DNA from: Symsagittifera roscoffensis
Lineage: Eukaryota; Xenacoelomorpha; Acoela; Convolutidae
Length of the DNA stretch: 64,000 nt
Direction of reading: 5' to 3'
NCBI RefSeq assembly: GCF_963678635.1
Contig: NC_087062.1
Location: forward strand, 67,133,415-67,197,414
The position numbers and the translations under genes are program-made. The notes under the pieces are model-generated. The model saw only the letters and a program-made list of their open reading frames with translations, searched no databases and had not been told where the DNA came from. Positions within the stretch are counted from its first letter, which is position 1. Every line of letters begins with the position of its first letter. This document shows, piece after piece, positions 1-12,344 of this stretch.

Positions 1-420
1 AATTGATTATTTTTGCCAAGATAATCCATTATAATCGATTATTTTGAATTGGAAATCCATTATTATCCATTATAATTGATTATAATCCATTTCATTTTTA
101 GAACTAAATTCGATTAGTTTTTGCAAAATTTTGCAAATTTTGCGAGAAGTTTGCAGATATTATGCCCTGTCTTTTACTAAATGCCGCCATGTCTCAACTT
201 CGTCCCCTTGCCCCTCAAGCTTTTTACCCCCCCCCCCCCCCCCCCATGAATAACCCCTCGAAAAAATCTATTATAATCGATTATAATGGATTTTATTGGG
301 ATAAAAAATTTTAGGATTATAATCCATTTTTAATGGATTATAATCGATTATTTTGTCATTTTATAGATGCTGACCATATTATGACAATATAATCGATTAT
401 GATCCATGGGCGCTCGGTGC
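1..420. repeat. AT-rich ATAATCGATTAT/ATAATCCATT motif block
   Basis: Short motifs of the form ATAATCGATTAT, ATAATCCATT and TAATGGATTA recur on both strands through this stretch. It also contains a run of 19 C at 227-245. The same motif cloud appears inside the inverted-repeat elements near 28.4-29.7 and 32.2-33.1 kb, so this is probably the interior of a related element cut by the window edge. No coding potential is seen. Confidence 0.6.
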
Positions 421-559
421 GGGCTGAACACTAACCGTTTAACTTGCTTGCGTCCAAAATTGCATTTTTACAGGGATGAATGTTTTTTCTAGAACGTATT
501 GTAAACGTTTTGCTGTTCTTTTTTGTCACAATTAATAAGTTGTTAGTTCAAAAAGACTA

Positions 560-1581
560 ACTTATTTTTGCAGTTCACTAGAGTTTGATAGAATGCCCCT
601 TGCAGCACAGCTGGCGTATCCCACAGCCCAAAGAATCCCGTTTGGAATTAGAAGCTTCAAGTAGATTTTCTCTACCAAGCTGAACAAATATTTTGTCTCT
701 GGTTATGTTGTCCAGTGGAATTTGGGCGTATTTAGATCCAGTGTTAAGAATAAGATATCTCTCTTCCCTGAAAATTTATTTGTCTGGGCAACGTCATACA
801 CTAGAAATTATACATCTGGTACTTGTTAAAGTGTTTTATTTGTTAACTTTTCTCGAATGTAGAGTTAATTTGACTGATTGATTCTTCGAAACATCAACCA
901 CTTTCCATATGCGCTGCATAATCCAAATGATTTCGTTTCCAAATTCGAAAACAACAACGGTCTTTTTGAATCCGCTTTTACATTTATCGATTCCCCTGTG
1001 TTCCTCAATATCAACTTTTGGCAACTCGTTTCTTGTAATTTACTAAGATTTTGGCCTCAAATTTTTCTTGGATCTTGGTTGAGCTATCTTGTTCTAATGT
1101 TTCTCATCTAATTATGGATGTAAATTCACCGAATGCCATCGGGTCTACATTTTTTTCTTGTTGTTTTTTTTTGTGAGTTGTCTGCTGCCTTGCCTTTATC
1201 GATCATATAATCCACGTTCGTTACTCTGCTGGAAATTTAGAAGTGTCCCCATTTTCGGCATCTCGAGCAGATCTTGTTTTTTTACAAGACAAACTTGATT
1301 GTGTTCCGTTGAGAATAAATTTTTTAAAAAGTGAAATTTTGTCGTTGGTTCTGCTGACTCGTTCGAGGTTGTTTTCAGTTGTAGTTTTGATTTCTGTTTT
1401 GTGAGCTTGAAAATTTTGCTCATCCTCGACGTCTGCTAAACAGCATTTTGTTTTCCGCTGTTTAATTAATCCTATTGATTTTTTGTTGCACATTAAGAGG
1501 GGTTTCTAAACAGCTATGCCTCCATGTGTGTCCTTGTCTTGGCTAGAGTTTTATCAGAGATATTTTTGTAAACTTGTGAGC
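560..1581 (-). pseudogene. Decayed Ty3/gypsy-like gag-pol relic (left part)
   Basis: Read on the minus strand, this stretch keeps recognisable fragments of an LTR retrotransposon in the expected order. A gag zinc-knuckle remnant (CSRCRKWGHF) lies near 1,240-1,275. A reverse transcriptase fragment resembling the KLALDSRxLN motif (here KLTLHSRKVNK) lies near 839-874. A following RT fragment, KYAQIPLDN, lies near 711-745. The frames shift between pieces and stops are frequent, so it is dead. The upstream gag half lies beyond the large inserted element, at 25,345-25,590. The RT fragments resemble those of the second element at 44.5-48.6 kb, which may be the same clade. Between about 420 and 560 I see nothing. 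Confidence 0.55.
1578..1581. repeat. Target-site duplication GAGC, left
   Basis: The four bases GAGC directly precede the TG of the left LTR and recur directly after the CA of the right LTR. A 4-bp duplication is usual for Ty3/gypsy integrases. Confidence 0.75.
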
Positions 1582-1942
1582 TGAGTTGGGACGGAAACTC
1601 ATAGAGTAGTTTCAGATAGGGTACACTGTCTGCTCGTCACGCTATCTTATTTTCGGCCGGATAGATTCGTGCAACTTCTTAGTCTAATACCGATCTTAAT
1701 CTTACTCTTATATCTCTTAGTCTCAATAGATCTAGAGTATACTGGTTTGTTACGAGTTGGTCTCTTGGAAGAAGCAACTAAGCTGTAAGTTAAATTTAGA
1801 ATGGTCTGGTGCTGAAATTACAAGTATTTTCAGAACTTACAAATAAGTGGGTTGTTAGTTAGATGGATCATGATTGGTTAGTATTAAATAATTCATAGTA
1901 ATAAAATATTCAATAATAAAACATAGTCTAGATCTGGTTCCG
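1582..1942 (-). repeat. 3' LTR of the 23.8-kb element
   Basis: About 361 bp starting TGAGTTGGGACGGA and ending GATCTGGTTCC. It matches 24,974-25,340 along its whole length with scattered substitutions and a short length difference near its start. The final A of the right copy is G here, so the terminal CA is lost. The divergence means the insertion is not very recent. Confidence 0.88.
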
Positions 1943-3540
1943 CCGATCCGGGGTTTACAGAGTTTTTTGAGTCTTTTATCTTCTATCTGTAATGAAGGAT
2001 GGATGATGATCGTTGGTATTTGGCGAGCATCATTTCTTGTTCCGTTCTTGGAGAAGAAAGCTCCAGGAAGCTGGAATCGTCGACATGAAGTTGTTAGTTG
2101 TCGTTCGACAATGACTATGACCGCCAACGAAATCAATCTGATTTCAAGATGGTTTGTTATGATCGTCTGTTCTTGATCGGTTGTGGAGAACTATAATTCG
2201 ATCTGAATTGGGAATGGCGTGAAGCTCGAGTTTGGAGGGAATGCCCTGTAACTCGGATCTGTACGTATACCTGAACATCGAGGTGGTCATTGGTCTGTTT
2301 CAATGAAGTCCTTTTCTTCGGATTCAAGTCGTACTTTAAATCCTTTGAGTTGTGGTTATGAGCGGCATATCGGTTGTGCTCGGCCATTCTGTAGGTTGTG
2401 TGTGATGAGGTCATCTTAGCTGCTTGATGCTCGTCTTCGTGATTGTATATGATCTATATATTGTATTATATATTGTACATAAATATATGTTTAGTTAGTC
2501 TTTCTTTTTGTTATGATTTTTTATTAGTTTTTATCGCAAAACCTTTTATTTTTAGTTCAGTTATTTTAAAAGAGTTGCTCACACTTGAGTACTTTTATCA
2601 AAAATAAGGAGTGTGGTCACAAAGCGTGTATTCTAGCACGGTGGGTTAGGCCGGCTATTAAGCATGCTCAGGACTTCGTCCTCTTCTGGTGGGTTCGTCC
2701 AGGAGTGAGGGTATGATTTCATGCTGGTTTTTTATGCAGTCCTGTTTTGTGTTAATTTTTTGTGTTGTGTTTGTTTTTAGTTTTTTCCTTTTGTTGTATT
2801 AGTTGTGTCTTTTTCTCAAAAATCAAATTGTTTGGTTTGGGTTTGTCTTTTGACTTTTGGTGTTTTATGCTTTCTTTTTTAGACTTATCAATATTCTTCA
2901 AAAGAATAAATTATCGGTTAATTAAGCTGGTTTAATCCAGTTTGGGTACTGGGGTTTTCTTTTCTTAGTCATGCTACTAGCTTACGTTTTATGGTGTTTA
3001 GTAAGCTACGTTAGTTAGTTGGGATGATTATATAATTCCTTTCCAACCGGGTTAAAAGAATGTTTGAAATTGGTTAGTGTTAGTTTGAGTTGTTATCAGT
3101 GAGAGTTGAAACTTGAAATCATTATTTTAAACAATTCTTCGTGGGCGAGCTGTGCGAGTGTCGATAGAATTTGTGTGCGATTGATTCTTGAAAAGGTTAG
3201 CACTGCTTACATTTGTATAAATTTACTGCTGAAAATTTTAATTTTTACTGCATTGTGGGGATTGAAATTATTAAATTATTTTCATTGTGTTCAAATTTAC
3301 TACATCGGGGGAATGAATGTATTGATGAATTTACTGCTGTGAATAAGAAATTTACTGAGTCATTTATTGCTGTTAGTTAATAAAAATTTAGAAAATAGAA
3401 AAAAAATGGCTATTTGAAAAGTTTATAATGTATAAAAGAGTTTGCTATTTTTATTTCTGTTTTCTGTGTTCCTGATTGTAGATGATGGTGATCTAAAGAC
3501 TAATGAAGAAACATTTATTAAGAAATGATTATTTAGTTTT
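1943..3540 (-). other. 3' region of the LTR element, no clear ORF
   Basis: Between the 3' LTR and the most distal ORF there is about 1.6 kb without convincing coding content on either strand. It is T-rich on the plus strand. No good polypurine tract is visible just inside the LTR. A less AT-rich island at 2,600-2,725 is described separately. Confidence 0.5.
2600..2725. other. GC-richer island with stem-loop potential
   Basis: This 125-bp patch stands out from its AT-rich surroundings. It contains AGGAC-TTC-GTCCT and CTGG-N9-CCAG inverted repeats, the second with a GGGTTCGTCC loop resembling a tRNA B box. No full tRNA fold can be drawn by eye. It may be a structured part of the element's RNA, but its function is unknown. 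Confidence 0.35.
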
Positions 3541-3544
3541 AAAT

Positions 3545-5337
3545 TTATTTGTTATAAATTGAATAATTCATATTTACATATGCATCGGGGAAGAAACCAT
3601 GAGGGAAGATGTGGTGAATTGAATCTGATGTGGTTAGTAATTTTGCTAATATGCGGATGATGTTTTTAGTTTCGAGCAGTAGCCAAAGCAATTGAAGTGC
3701 TTTTATAGTGTTTAACTCTTCGGTGCCAACGGAAAACTCGTGATTGGTGTGTTGAATGAGGTTAAAAAGCTTGTGATTATATTTAGTATTGTGAATGAAT
3801 TCTAATGTCGGGATTTCTATAGGTTGGATATATTCATGCGGGACAATGAGGGGTCGGGATTCTTCTACATTAAAGGTCTTGGTGAATGGACAAAATATAT
3901 ACATTTGTGTTATTGGTTCGTAATTTCTGAGGATGCCTTGGAAGTTAGTGCCTTTAATACAGTATGTGAAATTTAAGAAAAATGGTGAAATGTACTTTGA
4001 TGGTGAGGTTGTCGGGAAGGTGTGTGTAAATTAAAATGATTTTGAATAAATATATAATATGTGTAAGTGTGTGTTTGTTTAGTTCGTAACATGATGTCGT
4101 GTGAACAGTGCAAATCTCTTTCTTGTGGAGTGAGGAAGTGAAAGGTTAGTGAAAAAGTTTGAAATTTATCGTGAAATGATTCATAAGCTTGGATGTCGAT
4201 TAGTGCTTCGGAAATAATATGGTCGTGTTTCATATCTAGTGAGCTTAGTGTAAAGATGTAGGGTGTTTGGGTCAAAAAATTTTCTGTTGATTGAGGTTTA
4301 GCAAACTTATCATTGTCTAAAATTGGCCTTGGTTAGGTCTAATGATGTTGTGATTGTAATATTCAATAGAAAAATCATTAGCTCGGGGTGCAGTGAAAGT
4401 TTTTAGAAGCTTTTTATTTCCTACGTGAGTAAATTGTCTAGGTGTCAATGTTGTGGTGAGTCTAAAAAAGTCTAGTTTACTTCTTTCTATTTCGTGAGAT
4501 GTGTTCTTTAATGGTATACAAAGTGGGTTTTCAAAAATAATAAAATGATGTCCAGTGAAGTGTAGGGATTAGTACATGCTCATCAACATAGTGAGGTTGT
4601 TCAGTGTGAGGGTTGGAATGGCTAATGGTGTATTGGGGGAAGAGGGGTAGGGAAGTTTGGAGAAAGGCTGGAGTATTAATGTGTTCCGGGTGGTTTACAT
4701 AATCGCGGGCTGTTCCGGGTTTGGAAGGAAATGGGTAGTTAGGGAATTTTCTTTTGAATGTTCTATATGCACGGTTAGTTGTGGATGATGAATGGGTTGA
4801 TGTTGAGGATTGATCTAAAGAAGGGGTACAATCTGAAGAGGGTGAAGGAATTGGGGGGTTTGATGATGTTATATTTGATGATAATTGGTGAATAGTTAGA
4901 AAGTGAGGATGTTGTGTTTGTTGTTGAAGTGTTATCAGGTTATCTAGTTCTTGTAAAATTTGTGTGGTTTCGGGGGAATTGTTGTTGGAATGATCATTGG
5001 TAAAAGGGGAGAATGTCGGGGTTGCTTGGGAAATATGAGAAATCGATGAGGGGGAACCATTTGTGGACTGGAAGTGAATTGGTCAGAAGGGGGTTTGGGA
5101 AATTACTGATGGGGTGGGTTCGGAGTTTGCAAACTCGTCTGGCGTTTTGATGTCTGAATTATTAAACTGGGAAATTGTAATAAAAACGGTGATATCTGAA
5201 TTAGTGTCAGAATCCATGCCGGATGATGGGGGTGATTCAGGTGGCGGGAAAGCAAAAAGTGGGATGATGGGAAGTGGATTTTGCAGGTTGGCTGGGTGGG
5301 AAAAGGAACGGTGAAGGGATCCAACTTGTCGGCTCAT
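3545..5337 (-). pseudogene. Unrecognised ORF downstream of env, broken
   Basis: Open stretches on the minus strand starting at the ATG at 5,337 continue in related frames to about 3,545. The first part (84 codons to 5,083) is rich in Pro, Ser and Thr. The bias to Ser, Thr, Asn and Pro continues after its stop to about 4,500. Two further open blocks follow at 4,275-3,973 (100 codons) and 3,904-3,545 (119 codons). They read like one protein of several hundred residues cut by stops and shifts. I recognise no domain. Its place after env is where some retroelements carry an accessory gene. It could also be the tail of a second glycoprotein-like gene. Confidence 0.4.
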
Positions 5338-5689
5338 CGTGGGCTAAAAAAATGATTGTTCTGAGATTGAAAATTTGTGGTATGTGATTGTTCAATTATT
5401 TGTTCATATGTATCGTCGGTTTGAGATTATTGAAAGACAATGTATTGCATTGGACTTTGTATATGATTTGGTCTTGAATATGCAATTTTTACTAGTGCTA
5501 AGTTTCTGAAGTTCCGTGCTACTAGTGATAGTGGATGATTACGATTTAAACTTGGTAGTTGTGGTGCTGTAGGTAAGGTATTTGAGTTATTGTGTGATTC
5601 GTCATTGGCTTAGTTGATAATTTTGTCTTGTATTCTTTTATTTGTGCGTCTAAAAGTAGTTTATTTATAGATGTGTGAAATATTCCAAA

Positions 5690-8600
5690 AAATCCTGCAA
5701 AAAGTATGCGTGCTACGCTTGCTTATCTATTGACTTGTGTGTGGATTGCGCATGTGTTATAAATGCCTTTTAATAAAGAAAAATTAACTCCAATAAAATT
5801 AAACATTGCGTATAATATAGTCAATCTTTCTAAAATGTAAAATGACCATCCTAGAAAGGCTAGAAGTTCATTTTTAAGATTTACAAAACTAAAAATTTTG
5901 ATTGGTGATATATCGTGGGGTCGATATTTTTCGCCGTTTAGATAAATATAGTCTTTTATTTTTGTAAAAATTTCTTGAAATTGTTGTGTACGTATATAGT
6001 GTTGTATGTCGGATTTAGAATAGATGCCTATCGATTGTAAATCGATATTCGCGTTTCGGGCTATAGCTCTAATGCTTCCGGGTGAAAACTTTTATAGTGG
6101 TGGCATTAATGTTGGATATGGTGTAAGTAGATAGTATTTATCTTCATCAAGGTTTAATTGTACATAATTGTGGCTATTTTCTGATCCACATGGTACTGCT
6201 GTATTCCAAAAATATGTTCGTCTTGAGAGTGTATCAACAAAATTTACTTTATTTTTGTTGAATTTTGGGATTCTTTTGTAACATCGTTTATCTTCAAAAA
6301 CGTATAAAGGTGATACTTTTTTGGTACAAGTGTAATACCATAAGATGTTTCCTTCATAATCAATTAAATTTGATCTATTTCCGGATAATAATAAATATCC
6401 TGCATATGGTATTTATAGAACTGCTAGTGCTAGTGACTGTAGAATTTGTGTTCTTTCAAGTTCACATAATTGGTGTAGTGTTTCTAGTTCTGAAAGGGAT
6501 ATTTCTTGAAAAATTCTGCTTTTTGTTTTGTCTAGTTTCATATCTAAATGTATATCATAATGAATTGCGCCAAAATATGTGCTGTTCATAAGTGATAGTT
6601 CTTGTAATCGTGTGCTTTCTGTGTCTTTTGGTTTTAATTTTCAACCGATTCGTCCTGTGCTTTTCTGAAATTTTACTGAAACTTAGGGATTTTTGTCGGT
6701 AAATGAGTGAGATGTGGCCATCGGGTTTACGATTAAATATCCTGTATTAATGTCGAAACCATTTTCGTATTCGACAAGAATTTCTGAATACTGTGTTTTA
6801 TAAATTGGCTTGTTGTATTTACATGCAACCCCGTTTCCGGGTACAATTGAAATCGTGTTAATTTATTTTCTATTTTGTGGATGTTTCTAAATTTATGGTT
6901 CATAGATCTAATTTGATCGGGGTTTACTTTTTCATATGGAATTGAAACGATAGAATTAGAATTAATCATTATAGCGTGTATTTTCGCTTCTTGAAAAACT
7001 GTGCAGGTTTCTTCGGGAAACCATACAATGGTTGCTTGTGTTCGTGTTGTAGGATCGCAATATCCTTGGTCGTTTTTGCAAGGGAGTCTAATATCTTGGT
7101 AAAGAATTGTGTCGTCTTTTAAGTCGCGTGTAAGTTGTACTTTTTCTAGTTGTTTTTTCCAATCAAAAAACATTATTTCTTGATACCATTTATTTTTTGT
7201 GTCTGCTTTGCAATTTGAGGGATTATTTATTCCTATGTGTGGTATCCAATGTTTATCATGAAGATCGTATGTTAATCTTCCGTGTGCTCCATGGAGGGGG
7301 AATTTTGTATCTAGTCTTATGTGGCCTTGGTGTTTTTCAAGTTCTGCTTGATGTGCTACATCTGGAAAAACTTGAAAATTTGCAAGTTGTCTGTTTGTTC
7401 CTTCGTTTGATGTTAACTTGAGTCGGTTTAATTCGTTTTTACAGTCTTGAGGGCTGAGATGTAGTAATCTTTCAATATTAATTTGGTAGAAAGATTCGTG
7501 ATCCAATCTATTTTTATTTCCGTTTGAAAATTGTGAACAATGTACTTTCTTTTCGGAAAATGTTGCTGTTAGTTTGCATCCTGTTAGTGTTGTCGCTCGG
7601 GCTTTTGAGTATAGTGTAGCTGTTATATTTGTTATTTCTATAGCTTGTAGTTCGGATTCACATTGTTGACTTGATTTATAGCATATTTGTGTAGTGTTTT
7701 TTGTTCGTTTTCTTCACAATCGTAGTGTGTTACTAATAAATCTTGGGGTCCTGTTTGAGGAGAGGGACTTTGATTTGGTTCGGAAAAAAAGGAGAAAAAG
7801 GAAGTGGTGAAAAGTGAATATCTTTAGAATATACATTTGTATGGCAATGCTGAATATGGATTATAAAAAGTTATGTATCCGATTGTCTTTTTTGTATATC
7901 TATAGTATTTATATATTATATATATCGTATTTGTATATCTTTCTGTTGTTATAAATGGGGGAGGTAAAGATCGAGCTGTGATATTTGGTGGGTCTAATAA
8001 AAATGGATGTTGAACGATGTTTTAGTCTTACTGTAAGTTCGAATTTTAGTGTGAGACTGTTTTGTTGTAGTTTTTGGATGTTATGTTCTTGTATATCTTT
8101 GTGAATATCGTGTCGATATTGTAATCTGTTTAATGCCCAGTTGTGTAGTCAATTACTTTCCTGATGTTGACCAAATAATGGTGGGGGTGCTACGAATGTA
8201 TTCCAATCTAATCGTAGTGGTATATTTTGAGATGATTGTTCTTGATATCGTGAATCAAGGTTGGTAGGAAAATTAAGGGGAAAAGTTGATGGTGATATTT
8301 GGCTTAAAGAGGGTGTTGAGGGAAGGTAAAGTGTTTCGGGTAATGTAGATAGTTTTGTATCGAATGAAACTTCAATTGGGTTATTTACTAAATTTGGTTC
8401 ATCTTGAGGGTATTTGTTTGTTTTCCAATATGGGGGGCGTTCTGTGGTTGTCGGGTGATTAAAAGGGTTTTCTCTAATTTTTTCTGATGTAGTGGTTGAA
8501 CCTAAGTAATCGGATGGAATATTCGAAATGCTTTGTTGTGAAGCAGTTGGAGGTGTATCTGGCAGTGTGCTACTAGAAAGGTCTAAGGGATTTGATGTTG

Positions 8601-9043
8601 GTGATTGAGGTATATTGAATTGAACTCTTCAATATACCTAAATCGACGAAACAGAAATTTTCAAATGTTGGGAGTTTGAAAATTTCTGTTTCGTCTTGGA
8701 TGTATTTTTTGTCTATTTATTTCGAATGTGTTTTGGTTTTGACTTATGTGTCTTACTCTGTTAAGATCTTGTTGTAGGTGTGGGTATATAATATATGTTG
8801 GTTCGTATTGTGGTTCGGATTCACAGATAATCGTGCGTGTCTTTCTTCAAAGATATAGGGATTTTCTCGAAAAGAAATGCGTGTAGATGAATGGGGATTC
8901 TGGGTACTTGTTGGTGTTGTTGGATTTTCTTGGGACGTCGTTGGTGGGGACTGGTGTGGGGGTTGTTGGTTAGCAATTTTGGAAAACTTCTTTGAGTGAA
9001 GTTTTTCATGATGAGAATTTATGTTTGTTCCAGTATTCTTCAA
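5690..9043 (-). pseudogene. Env-like region, broken
   Basis: After integrase the minus strand holds coding stretches in the env position. It opens with an ORF starting at 9,043 (or ATG 9,009) that is rich in Pro, Thr, Ser and His. Broken sequence follows, then a 257-codon open stretch at 7,506-6,733 with several Cys and potential N-glycosylation sites. A strongly hydrophobic, likely membrane-spanning segment lies near 5,850-5,740. This layout (ectodomain, then one membrane anchor near the C terminus) fits a retroviral-type envelope protein, but no fusion peptide or cleavage site is certain. Stops and frameshifts divide it. The part left of about 7,815 is single-copy. The part right of it belongs to the duplicated block and recurs at 12,712-13,968. 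Confidence 0.5.
8608..8695. repeat. Two adjacent perfect hairpins (copy A)
   Basis: The first inverted repeat has 12-bp arms (AGGTATATTGAA at 8,608-8,619 and its complement at 8,628-8,639) with an 8-base loop. Five bases later comes a second with perfect 21-bp arms (8,645-8,665 and 8,675-8,695, beginning GACGAAACAG) around a 9-base loop. They lie inside the env-like region. The same pair is intact in copy B. Confidence 0.9.
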
Positions 9044-9202
9044 TGAAGAGAAATAAGAGAATAGTGGCTAATGCGAATGTGACGATTGCCTTTTTTATAC
9101 ATTTTCATTTTGTCATTAATAGTGATGTTAAAAATGTGAGAAAAATTACAAATAGTAGAAAGATATCTGTTCTACTAAATAGATTACGAAACATTTAAAT
9201 AG

Positions 9203-9595
9203 TTATGAAATTATCGTACCTGAGGAGGTTATCAAGTTTTGTGGAGAAGGATATATATACTTCAAAGAGGAGAAAATAAAAAAAAAAGATTGCAAAATAA
9301 TATGAAAAGTATGAATAGGTTTTCTATGATATAAGTTAAAAATATTGTGAAAAATTTTAGAAGATTTGAAAGGTTTATTAAAAGTTTGAAAAAATTTGTT
9401 TGAATTTAGTGACCGTTGTTGAGCAAAGCATTTAAGAAAAGACTTGGTTTGTCGAATCTTTTTCAATTTTTTGAGGCTAAATTCGATTGTGGTCGGGTTA
9501 TTTATTGATTTTTGACAAGTGGGTTGGATTTCGTCAAATGTTGTTGAGGGTTTATTTTGAGATGTCGGGGAGATCTCAAAATTTTGAGATGTCAA
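9203..9595 (-). CDS. Small ORF between integrase and env, 130 codons
   Basis: An open frame of 130 codons on the minus strand starting ATG at 9,595. It lies between the end of pol (about 10.1 kb) and the env-like start (9,043). The product is Ser/Asn/Lys/Phe-rich. It has a basic middle and a hydrophobic stretch near residues 95-113 that could be a membrane segment. No family is recognised. The matching stretch in copy B (about 14,100-14,490) is interrupted, so the ORF is not conserved between the two copies. It may be a remnant of an accessory gene or chance. The start carries a palindrome (ATCTCAAAATTTTGAGAT). Confidence 0.3.
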   Translation of the reverse strand: MTSQNFEISPTSQNKPSTTFDEIQPTCQKSINNPTTIEFSLKKLKKIRQTKSFLKCFAQQRSLNSNKFFQTFNKPFKSSKIFHNIFNLYHRKPIHTFHIILQSFFFIFSSLKYIYPSPQNLITSSGTIIS

Positions 9596-10090
9596 TTATT
9601 TTTCAAATATTGTCGGCTAATAAATTTTTGATCTTCGTAGTTTTTTTATTTATGGAATAATTGGGGGTATCCAAGAACTATTCGTACTTTAGGCTAAATG
9701 GTCCTGTGCTTTTTTGTTCTTTAGGCTAATTTAATAATTTTGCTTGAGGGGTTTGTGAGTGTTAAGTTGGGAAAATATTGTTGATCATTGTACTGCTTGA
9801 TAGAGGAGGGTTGTAATGTTGAGGTCATACTTATTTTAGTTGTCATTTTGTAGCGGTTTGCTTATTTTTGACCAGGAATTCTTGAAGTTATACTTATAGA
9901 TAAGCTTGGAGGTGAATATGTGTCGGCTAATAAAGTCGTATTGCTATAAATGAAGTGTTTTATTCGGGATGATTTATATTGGCTGAGTTTGAACTAGATC
10001 TGGTCATTTATTTTTCAGCATGATATTTTGAAAATGTGGATTATTCAAAATAATTAAAAGAAAATGATGGAGATTGAAAATGGAAGTTAC
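9596..10090. other. Spacer between pol end and small ORF
   Basis: About 0.5 kb without a convincing frame, repeated in copy B near 14,500-14,935. It contains GTCGGCTAATAAA twice about 300 bp apart. Nothing else is recognised. Confidence 0.4.
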
Positions 10091-11885
10091 TTTTTAAATT
10101 CAACTTTCTTTATTATTTTGGATTGTGGAATGAAGGTTCCATAATTTTTTCTTGGTTGACTTCTGAGTCGTGATGGTTCTCTATGTTTAAAATTTTCTTT
10201 TTGATCTTGTGGTAAAACTTTTTCTGTCATTTTTCTATTTTTTCTTTCTTTTTGAGATATTTGTGTTTTTGGTTTAAAAGATGATTGGTTGACATTTTCT
10301 TTTTGTTTATCTAATTTTGAGCTTGTTTGTTCATCGGTGTGGTGGTTTAGTTTAGTTTCTGAGTTGTTTTGAACAAATTTTAAACCTGTGAAAGAATATA
10401 GTTCTGTTAATTCTCGGAGTGCATATTCTTTTGGGTATTAGGGTAATAGGTTATTTCGGTGTTGAATAATTTCTTTTTTATTTGTGTCGATCAGTTTGTA
10501 TGTGACGTCAGTGGGTTTCTGAATTATTTGATATGGTCTTTTTCGGAGTGGTTGTAGTTTTTTAGAAATTCCTTTTAGTGTTGTAAAATTGGGAATTAAA
10601 ACAAATGTTACTGTTTTTATATCTGTTGCTGGTGTAAAGCCTGAATTAATTTGGGTATTTAACTTTTGTCTTTGTAGCAATTTTTTTTGTTATTTTTTGA
10701 TAAATTTCATTGCGTTTTTTATGCTTATTTAAAATCCATTTGGTGAGAGTACCGGAAGATAATTTTAAAATTTGTGGATGATGAAAGTGGTCTTCATCAT
10801 GGGTATGTAGTGGTAGATTATAACAAATTCAATCTTTGTATGGTTGACAATAACCTTGTGCAATTTTATGGGCGTTTGGTGTAAACATAATTAGTTTACG
10901 TGGTTTTTGGTTGAAAACTATTTCATATGGTGACCTTCCTAATGTTGTTGTAATTTGGAATTATATGAAAGTGGGAAAAATTTTACATCTGCTGACCATT
11001 CAGTATATCGGGTATCATTTCCATTAATGATACATCTGATGTATTCTTGTAATGAACGGTTCATACCTTCAAATAATCCATTTGTCCAAGGTGCATGAGA
11101 TGTACGTGGTTTATGTTTAATGTTATATAGGTGGCATAATGTGATGATTTCATTATTAATAAATTCAGTGCCATTGTCTGTGACTAAAATTTCGGGTAAT
11201 TCAAATTTAGCTATCCAGTGTTCGTAGAGTGTTGCATATGCCTAATAAGCATTTCAATGGCGTACTGGGTTTATTGCTACATAATGGGTAAATGCATCAA
11301 CATTTACCATTATAAATGAGTTTCCTTCTGAAGATGGTGAAATTGGTCCTTTTGTGTCAAATGATATTCTGTGATTAAAATTAAGACTTTGTCCTTTAAA
11401 ATCTTGTTTTTCTGCGATTTGTTTTTGATTTGGATAGGGTTTATTTATTGGCATTTTATACAATCGTTGCATAATACATTTACCCAAATTGGTGCATTAG
11501 GAAAATAAAAATTTTGTATAAAATTAGAATATGTTTTTTCTGATCCGGAATGTCCTTTTGAGTTTAAGGTATGGGAAGTATTAAATGCGATTAGCATCAT
11601 ACTTAAAGGTAGACATGGTACTTTAAAATTGGGTGTTTGATATTCTAGAATGCCTGTGCTTCCATTTATGGTGGTTTTATTAAATTTTCTGAAATATCTA
11701 AGGAGTGTTTTGTTTCCTAAGATTGTTGTATCAGCTTTTGTTGGCTTTGTTTTATATTTGTGCCATGATTTGAGCTGTCTTATGACGGAGTCAAGATTTT
11801 GGTATTCTTTTTGTAATAATGCAAGTGTTATTCTCTCTGTTGTTGGTAGAAAATTGTTTTCTATTTCGATTTTTGATAGGGTCAT
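10090..11885 (-). pseudogene. Integrase region, copy A, broken
   Basis: The minus strand starts with the linker and the zinc-binding domain. GHSGSEKT and CNDCIKC give the His and Cys residues of the HHCC finger near 11,560-11,445. The catalytic core follows at 11,487-11,254 (SFDTKGPISPSSEG, with the first Asp, and VDAFTHY), but a frameshift and stops interrupt it near 11,240. Recognisable core sequence continues to about 10,740. The C-terminal part (10,680-10,438, with RPYQIIQKP and QHRNNLLP) resembles the GPY/F module of Ty3/gypsy integrases. The finger and core overlap in different frames at 11,445-11,487. Integrase joins element cDNA to host DNA. This copy cannot do so. Confidence 0.8.
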
Positions 11886-12344
11886 TGCATCAAGTGGGTC
11901 ATGAAAATTAAAAACTTGATTTATCGTGTATTTTGAATCAGTTGGTAGCCTGATAAATGTATGGTATCAGTTAGGTTTTCCTTTTCTATTAAAGGAAATG
12001 TGTCTTTTTTATGTGGTTGTTCTTTAAGTTTTTTTTTATTGACTATTATTTTTGATCCAATGTGAATATGGAAGTGGCTTGAATGTAGATGTTCCTAATA
12101 AATCAACTTCATAATGGTTGTTTTGACAATCTAATTAGAGTGAGAAATGTTGTAGATTGTTTATTTGCGACTGATCTATGTCAGTTTTTACTGCGTATTT
12201 ACATTCTAATCGTGGTGAAGTTTCGTCTTCGGCGAGATAAAATTTTTTGTTTTGTGGTATTTCAACTGTTGTTTTTCTCGTTAATAGTTCAGGTGGTGTA
12301 TTTCTACTAAGAGTATCAGGTAGTGCAAGGTTTTTTCCTGCTGT
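11886..12344 (-). pseudogene. RNase H to integrase linker, copy A
   Basis: The linker of pol between RNase H and integrase, recognisable because it aligns with 16,754-17,270 in copy B. It has several stops and shifts and no long frame. Copy A has a short stretch near 12,231-12,245 that is absent in copy B. Confidence 0.5.
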
